A DNA stretch of 9,979 nucleotides from Desulfovibrio sp. (lineage in GTDB: Bacteria; Desulfobacterota; Desulfovibrionia; Desulfovibrionales; Desulfovibrionaceae): positions 1-9,979 of the forward strand of contig JAQVZK010000061.1 in the NCBI GenBank assembly GCA_028708195.1, read 5' to 3'. The notes under the pieces are model-generated. The model was not told the origin of the DNA and did no database searches. It saw nothing but the letters and a program-made list of their open reading frames with translations. Below are positions 6,157 to 9,979 of this stretch, piece by piece; position 1 is the stretch's first letter; each line of letters opens with the position of its first letter. Position numbers and translations under genes: made by a program.

Positions 6157-6762
6157 TCATTCCATCTTTTTTTCCAGCATGCGCGCCGCGCGCAACTGGC
6201 GCATGCGTGGAGCCAGAATGCGCACCGTGGCCGCAGGCAGGTGCGGCACCACGGCCACGCCGTCGGGAACATCGTCATCGTCCGTGTTTTCGTGCCCTTC
6301 GGGGTGCAGCAGAATGCTCTGGCAGCCCGCCGCAAGGCCCGCCTGCACGTCGCGCACGCGGTCACCGATCATCCAGGAGTTGGCGAGGTCAAGGTCAAGG
6401 TCGCGGGCGGCTTGCAGTATAAGGCCCGGCTCGGGCTTGCGGCATTGGCAAGGGCCGGTGATTTCGGGCAGATGCGAACAATAGTACCATGCGTCCACAA
6501 GCGCGTTTTTGGCGGCCAGTTCTGCATTGACCCATTGTTCAAGCTGCTGCAGGTCTTCATGGGTATACATGCCGCGCGCAATACCTGACTGATTGCTCAC
6601 CACCACAAGCACATAGCCCACGGCGTGCAGGCGTTTGAGTGCCTCGGGCACGCCGGGCAGCCATTGCCAGTCTTCTTTGCGGTGAACATAGCCGGTATCC
6701 TTGTTCAGGGTACCGTCACGGTCAAGAAATACCGCCCGCCGCAAAACTTTGCTGTCTCCCAT
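6157..6762 (-). CDS. gmhB: D-glycero-D-manno-heptose 1,7-bisphosphate 7-phosphatase (GmhB/HisB-N, HAD superfamily)
   Basis: 201 aa, a normal length for the family. The enzyme removes the 7-phosphate from heptose 1,7-bisphosphate in the cytoplasm on the way to ADP-heptose, a building block of the LPS inner core. HAD motif I is FLDRDGTLN (12-20) with nucleophile D14 and acid/base D16; motif II is VVSNQSGIARG (54-64); the zinc-binding loop YCSHLPEITGPCQCRKP carries C95, H97, C105 and C107; motif III/IV covers K109 and MIGDRVRDV (131-139, D134). The C-terminal 40 residues, including an acidic DDDD run, are variable. ATG 6762 has GGAG 7 nt upstream. It follows yccF by 20 bp and is probably cotranscribed with it. 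The close relative HisB-N (histidinol phosphatase) is less likely, as no IGPD domain or his gene is present. Confidence 0.92.
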   Translation of the reverse strand: MGDSKVLRRAVFLDRDGTLNKDTGYVHRKEDWQWLPGVPEALKRLHAVGYVLVVVSNQSGIARGMYTHEDLQQLEQWVNAELAAKNALVDAWYYCSHLPEITGPCQCRKPEPGLILQAARDLDLDLANSWMIGDRVRDVQAGLAAGCQSILLHPEGHENTDDDDVPDGVAVVPHLPAATVRILAPRMRQLRAARMLEKKME

Positions 6763-6782
6763 ATGCTTTCTCCGTATGCAGG

Positions 6783-7247
6783 TCAGCGTTTGCCTTGGTA
6801 GTCGCGCATTGCGGCGGCTTGTTCGGCAGCCTCAGCGACGGCGGCGGGCACAATGGTTTTGCCAATGGGGCACAGGGCCAGAGCCGCCAGCTTTACGTGC
6901 TGCCATGCGAAGGGAATGCCAATAATGGTCACCGCGCAGCATATTGCAGACAGCAGATGTCCAAGGGCTATCCATATGCCTGCCAGCAGCAGCCAGATGA
7001 TGTTGCCCACCGTGCCGAACACGCTGGTGCCCACATCGGGGGAGCCTGTCAGCACTTCGCGCGAAACGGGCATCTTGCCAAAGGGAAAAAAGGCGAAGTT
7101 GCCCATGACAAAGCATGCGCGGCCCCAGGGAATGCCCACAATGGAGATAAAGCAGAGCACGCCGAACATCCACCACATAAGGCCCATAAAGACGCCGCCC
7201 AATAAAAACCACAGGGCATTGCCAAGACATCCCAAGGTGCTGTTCAC
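6783..7247 (-). CDS. yccF: YccF-family inner-membrane protein
   Basis: 154 aa, close to E. coli YccF (about 148). Two related halves are visible, each a hydrophobic segment starting with GN: G9-N10 followed by ALWFLLGG and later SIVGIPWG (35-42) and FPFGK (54-58), then G81-N82 followed by IIWLLLAG and TIIGIPFA (107-114) and CPIGK (126-130). This duplicated domain (PF03733) lies in the cytoplasmic membrane; its function is not established. The tail (131-154) is hydrophilic and basic at the end. The start is GTG at 7247, supported by a run of seven G five nt upstream; no in-frame ATG lies before residue 21. It sits 126 bp downstream of purM and 20 bp upstream of gmhB. Confidence 0.88.
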   Translation of the reverse strand: MNSTLGCLGNALWFLLGGVFMGLMWWMFGVLCFISIVGIPWGRACFVMGNFAFFPFGKMPVSREVLTGSPDVGTSVFGTVGNIIWLLLAGIWIALGHLLSAICCAVTIIGIPFAWQHVKLAALALCPIGKTIVPAAVAEAAEQAAAMRDYQGKR

Positions 7248-7252
7248 AAAGT

Positions 7253-7259
7253 CCCCCCC
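7253..7259 (-). promoter_or_regulatory. G7 tract acting as the yccF ribosome binding site
   Basis: On the minus strand the only purine-rich element before the GTG start is an uninterrupted run of seven G, 5 nt upstream. It can pair with the anti-Shine-Dalgarno sequence but is an unusual form, and its homopolymer nature makes it prone to length change. Confidence 0.55.
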
Positions 7260-7373
7260 ATTCGGGTGATTGCGTTACAAAAGACCGCGCCGTGGCAATA
7301 CGGTACATGACTGAAGTAAAAGATGGCCTTTTGACGCAGCCAGTTGGACAAAAGAATTATTCAGAGCCTGCCC

Positions 7374-8438
7374 CTAGAAGTTCATCACAACCTGTTCGCC
7401 TTCAGTGGCGTCGCTCTTGCTGCGGCGGGCCACCTCGCCGATGTGCCAGGCGCGCAGATTGAAGGCCTGAATGCGGCTGATGGCCTCTTCGCTCTGATCG
7501 GGGGGCAACACCAGCACATAGCCTATGCCGCCGTTGAAAATCTGCAGGATTTCGGGCCAGGAAAGATCGCCCGTTTCCTTGAGCCAGTGAAAGACAGGTG
7601 CCATCTGCCAGCTGCCGAAATTGATGCGGGCCTCCACCTGGGCGGGCAGCACGCGGGGGATGTTGTCGTAAAAACCGCCACCGGTGATGTGCGCCATGCC
7701 CTTTACATTAAGGTCGCGCAGAAGGGAGCGGACGGCTTCAACATAGATGATGGTGGGGGCCAGCATGACATCGCGCACGCTTGCGCCGTCGGCACCGGGA
7801 AAGGCGTCGTCGGGCTTGAGTCCGCTTTTTTCCAGCACCTTGCGGGCCAGGGAATAGCCGTTGGAGTGCAGGCCGGAGGAGGCGATACCCACAATATGGT
7901 CGCCCACCTGAATGCTTGAACCGTCAATGAGCTTGGCATTATCCACAATGCCCACACAAAAACCCGCAAGATCATACTCGCCGGAGGCGTACATATCGGG
8001 CATTTCGGCGGTTTCGCCGCCAAGCAGGGCGCAGTAGGCCTGGCGGCAGCCCTCGGCCACGCCACCAATGACGGTCTGGGCCGTGTCTACATCAAGCTTG
8101 CCCGTAGCAAAATAATCCAGAAAGAACAGAGGATTGGCACCCTGAACCAAGATATCGTTGACACTCATGGCCACCAGGTCGATGCCCACGGTATCGTGCT
8201 TGTCAAAGGCAAAGGCCAGCTTGAGCTTGGTGCCCACGCCGTCCGTGGAGGAAACCAGCACAGGTTCGCTCATGCCGCTGAGGTCAGGTCGAAACAGGCC
8301 GCCAAAACCGCCTATATCTGAAATGACACCCCTGGTCTGGGTGCTTTGCACCATAGATTTGATGCGTGAAACAAGGGTGTTCCCCGCTTCAATGTCAACG
8401 CCTGCCTGCGTGTAGGCTTTCGCGCGATCGCTGGACAT
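7374..8438 (-). CDS. purM: Phosphoribosylformylglycinamidine cyclo-ligase (AIR synthase)
   Basis: 354 aa against about 345 in E. coli. PurM closes the imidazole ring of FGAM with ATP to give aminoimidazole ribonucleotide, the fifth step of de novo purine synthesis, in the cytoplasm. Family signatures seen: YTQAGVDIEAGN (9-20), GGFGGLF (43-49), SSTDGVGTKL (63-72) in the ATP-binding region, GIDLVAMSVNDI (85-96), LGGETAEMP (139-147), GIASSGLHSNGYSL (184-197) and HITGGGFYDNIPRVLP (250-265). Both the AIRS N-terminal and C-terminal domains are complete. ATG 8438 is preceded by a strong AAGGAGG at 8451-8445, 6 nt away. No other pur gene is nearby; yccF and gmhB follow on the same strand after 126 bp. 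Confidence 0.97.
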   Translation of the reverse strand: MSSDRAKAYTQAGVDIEAGNTLVSRIKSMVQSTQTRGVISDIGGFGGLFRPDLSGMSEPVLVSSTDGVGTKLKLAFAFDKHDTVGIDLVAMSVNDILVQGANPLFFLDYFATGKLDVDTAQTVIGGVAEGCRQAYCALLGGETAEMPDMYASGEYDLAGFCVGIVDNAKLIDGSSIQVGDHIVGIASSGLHSNGYSLARKVLEKSGLKPDDAFPGADGASVRDVMLAPTIIYVEAVRSLLRDLNVKGMAHITGGGFYDNIPRVLPAQVEARINFGSWQMAPVFHWLKETGDLSWPEILQIFNGGIGYVLVLPPDQSEEAISRIQAFNLRAWHIGEVARRSKSDATEGEQVVMNF

Positions 8439-8507
8439 CCGTAGCCTCCTTTGGATTGGCGTTCTTTAGCAGATTTTGCGGCAAAGCCCAAGCGACTTTT
8501 TTGACCG

Positions 8508-8521
8508 CCGGGAGCGCCCGG
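8508..8521. repeat. Inverted repeat in the purM leader region
   Basis: CCGGG (8508-8512) and CCCGG (8517-8521) flank AGCG. On the plus strand it is followed by TTTTCTT and looks like a terminator, but no plus-strand gene lies upstream. On the minus strand it falls just after a TATACT hexamer (8534-8529), so it would sit at the 5' end of a purM transcript or act as an operator. Its role is unresolved. Confidence 0.4.
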
Positions 8522-8528
8522 TTTTCTT

Positions 8529-8534
8529 AGTATA
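8529..8534 (-). promoter_or_regulatory. Possible -10 element of purM
   Basis: TATACT on the minus strand matches the -10 consensus at 5 of 6 positions, about 90 bp upstream of the purM ATG. No acceptable -35 hexamer was found at 16-19 bp, so this is weak. The rest of the 8439-8680 divergent spacer shows nothing convincing for the plus-strand gene. Confidence 0.25.
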
Positions 8535-8680
8535 ACGCGGGGCTCTCGCGCGTGCCGTGAACAGCATATCCATCGGTTGCGACAGCGCGTTGCCCCTGCC
8601 ATTTTTCGTAGACCAGTTTACCCGCCACTGTTAGAGTCATACAGCAAGAGAGAGGGAACGCCGCCTTGAAGAGGATAGCC

Positions 8681-9769
8681 ATGAAAAAACATACGGCCAT
8701 ATACTTGCTGTGCGCCGCTTGCGCTCTGGCAGGCACCTACCCGGCTTCTGCCGCCACCAATGGCGGAGGCTACGTCCCGCCGCCCGGCCAACAGGGCGGC
8801 GCACAGGTCTGGGGCACACAGGACCTTGAAGGCAGCAACATCGAGCGTCGGGCGCGCACCAATACCTGGCGCGACAGCAATGGCGACATCGTCACCTCTG
8901 TGGTGCCGCCGCCCCCACCTGCCCAAGCACAACAGTGGAACGGCCCCATCTATGTTACGCCCTGGGTTTCACCAGATGGTGGCTATACCGGCGGCGGACA
9001 AGGCGGCTATCCGGGCGGAATCGTTCCGGGAGTTCCCGGCATTCCCGGCCCCGGTGGGCAGTATCCCGGTGGATCATATCAGGGCAAACCATATCCCGGC
9101 GGTGGGCAGTATCCCGGTGGGCAGTATCCTGGCCCCGGCGGACAGTATCCCGGTGGGCAGTATCCTGCTGGCTCATATCAAGGCGGGGCACGCCCCGGAG
9201 AACAACACCCCGGCGGTGGCTCCCATGCCCCACGGCCCGGCCAGCGTCCCGGAATTCCCCAGTCTGGTGGCCCCAATATGGGCGGCACTGGCGGCAACTG
9301 GCAGCAAGACCCCTATTTCAACAGCAATCCGCACCCCGGCGGGCCTTCCTGGCCCACTGGCGGCCCCCAGCAGGGGCGCACCCCGCCGCAAGGGCAGAAT
9401 ACCATCAACCGGCAGCCCGCGTACAATACCTACACTTACGGCAGCCAGAACAACGAACAGAGCTACGAGCAGGGCTACAACGGTCAGCAATACGAGCAGG
9501 GCTACAAGGGGCAGGAATTCGGGGGCTACGCCCCGCCCACCCTCAACCAGAGGGCCAATGAAGAAGCCGACATTCTTGCCGAAGAACAGCAATGGCGTCA
9601 GCAAGGCGACCCGCAATACATGCAGGAAAACATGCCGCAAACCGAAGGCCAGTCTTTTGAGCCCCCCGCCCCGCAACCGGGGCAGCCACCCGTAAAGCCC
9701 AATGAAAAAACACCCAAGGCCGTACCGTATAGCTCCATAGATCCCAACACCTCCACAGAGGGGCTCTGA
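8681..9769 (+). CDS. Secreted Gly/Pro/Gln/Tyr-rich low-complexity protein
   Basis: 362 aa; I do not recognise a family. Residues 1-24 form a Sec signal peptide: basic MKKH, a hydrophobic core to about 18, and ASA-A at the cleavage point. No proper lipobox is present, so release to the periplasm or outside is expected. Residues 25-95 are the least repetitive part (AQVWGTQDLEGSN, TWRDSNGDIVTSVVPP) and end in a proline run. Residues 100-170 are PGGQYPGG/GSYQG repeats with a short collagen-like GVPGIPGPG. Residues 200-285 are rich in N, Q, G and Y with two EQGYxGQxx units. The end (286-362) is charged, E/Q/P-rich and lacks an anchor. ATG 8681 is preceded by GAGG (8671-8674) 6 nt away; a TTG at 8666 is in frame but overlaps that region. 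The next gene starts 1 bp after the stop, so the two are cotranscribed. A cell-surface or matrix role is a guess. Confidence 0.8.
   Translation: MKKHTAIYLLCAACALAGTYPASAATNGGGYVPPPGQQGGAQVWGTQDLEGSNIERRARTNTWRDSNGDIVTSVVPPPPPAQAQQWNGPIYVTPWVSPDGGYTGGGQGGYPGGIVPGVPGIPGPGGQYPGGSYQGKPYPGGGQYPGGQYPGPGGQYPGGQYPAGSYQGGARPGEQHPGGGSHAPRPGQRPGIPQSGGPNMGGTGGNWQQDPYFNSNPHPGGPSWPTGGPQQGRTPPQGQNTINRQPAYNTYTYGSQNNEQSYEQGYNGQQYEQGYKGQEFGGYAPPTLNQRANEEADILAEEQQWRQQGDPQYMQENMPQTEGQSFEPPAPQPGQPPVKPNEKTPKAVPYSSIDPNTSTEGL
9053..9187 (+). repeat. GGQYPGG coding repeats
   Basis: Codons 125-169 of the secreted protein are made of near-identical units of about 15-17 bp with core GGGCAGTATCC, encoding GGQYP four times. 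The flanks repeat as a larger unit: GGQYPGGSYQG (125-135) resembles GGQYPAGSYQG (158-168). The units keep the reading frame, and their variants differ mostly at third positions. Confidence 0.85.
9467..9520 (+). repeat. Tandem 9-residue EQGY repeat
   Basis: Two adjacent 27-bp units encode EQGYNGQQY (263-271) and EQGYKGQEF (272-280). A shorter copy of the motif (EQSY) precedes them. Confidence 0.8.
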
Positions 9770-9770
9770 C

Positions 9771-9979
9771 ATGCAGGCATTACTCTGGCATGCGCTGGAC
9801 GGCGCACATAAAGGGTCGGTGCAGTGCCGACTGTGCGCCCACGGCTGCCGCCTGAAAAAAGGAGACAAAGGCCTGTGCGGCGTGCGGGCCAACATGAACG
9901 GCAGCATGGTGACCCTGGTGGGCGATGTGGTCACGGCCATTAATCTGGACCCGGTGGAAAAAAAGCCCCTCTACCATTT
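9771..9979 (+). CDS. AmmeMemoRadiSam-type radical SAM enzyme, N-terminal part
   Basis: Partial: 69 codons, cut by the right edge. The translation has the N-terminal cysteine group VQCRLCAHGCRLKKGDKGLC (C19, C22, C26, C36) followed by GVRAN and the block DPVEKKPLYHF (60-70), which in this family leads into the CxxxCxxC site that binds the radical-SAM [4Fe-4S] cluster; that site lies outside the window. The pattern fits the radical SAM member of the AmmeMemoRadiSam group (related to PflA-type activating enzymes), whose substrate is not established. Whether AMMECR1 and Memo domains follow cannot be seen. ATG 9771 starts 1 bp after the TGA of the secreted-protein gene, with GAGGGG at 9758-9763 inside that gene, 7 nt upstream. 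Confidence 0.85.
   Translation, partial: MQALLWHALDGAHKGSVQCRLCAHGCRLKKGDKGLCGVRANMNGSMVTLVGDVVTAINLDPVEKKPLYH

Noticed and set aside
9053..9187. CRISPR-like repetition
   Set aside because: Units are short, of uneven spacing, have no distinct spacers, and stay in frame in a coding sequence.
9173..9940. 255-codon minus-strand frame with hydrophobic stretches
   Set aside because: It spans two coupled plus-strand genes with signal peptide, family motifs and ribosome binding sites; the hydrophobic runs are the complement of Gln/Tyr/Gly codons.

Overview
The window looks like chromosomal DNA of a GC-rich, motile, anaerobic Deltaproteobacterium, most likely a member of the Desulfovibrionaceae. 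That assignment is inference. It rests on a B12-dependent (class II) ribonucleotide reductase, a RACo-like [2Fe-2S]/ASKHA protein, an AmmeMemoRadiSam-type radical SAM enzyme, a flagellar switch gene with a sigma-54-type promoter, and strong G/C preference at third codon positions. No tRNA, rRNA, CRISPR array, insertion sequence or phage gene was seen.

Layout. (1) 1-695, minus: 5' part of nrdJ, with a plausible promoter and AT-rich inverted repeats upstream. (2) 938-4822, minus: a two-gene unit, an ASKHA/ferredoxin protein followed with no gap (TAA then ATG) by an Rsm22-family methyltransferase-like protein with a repetitive basic N-terminal tail; a 15-bp-stem hairpin lies just downstream. (3) 4996-5976, plus: fliM, divergent from the ASKHA gene, preceded by a -24/-12 element and followed by a strong terminator that also serves the opposite strand. 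(4) 6157-8438, minus: purM, then yccF, then gmhB. (5) 8681-9979, plus: a secreted Gly/Pro/Gln/Tyr-rich repeat protein followed 1 bp later by the start of a radical SAM gene that runs off the window.

How the genes relate. Most are housekeeping: dNTP synthesis (nrdJ), purine synthesis (purM), ADP-heptose synthesis for LPS (gmhB), motility (fliM). The two tight gene pairs are the informative parts. The ASKHA-Rsm22 pair joins a likely ATP-driven electron-transfer protein to a ribosome-assembly protein that carries the cysteines expected for an iron-sulfur cluster. The secreted-protein/radical-SAM pair joins a low-complexity exported protein to an enzyme family of unsettled function. I do not see a clear new defence or mobile system.

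No gene-free stretch exceeds 300 bases. The two longest, 696-937 and 8439-8680, are described in the features. Intergenic 7248-7373 (126 bp) shows neither a convincing promoter nor a terminator.
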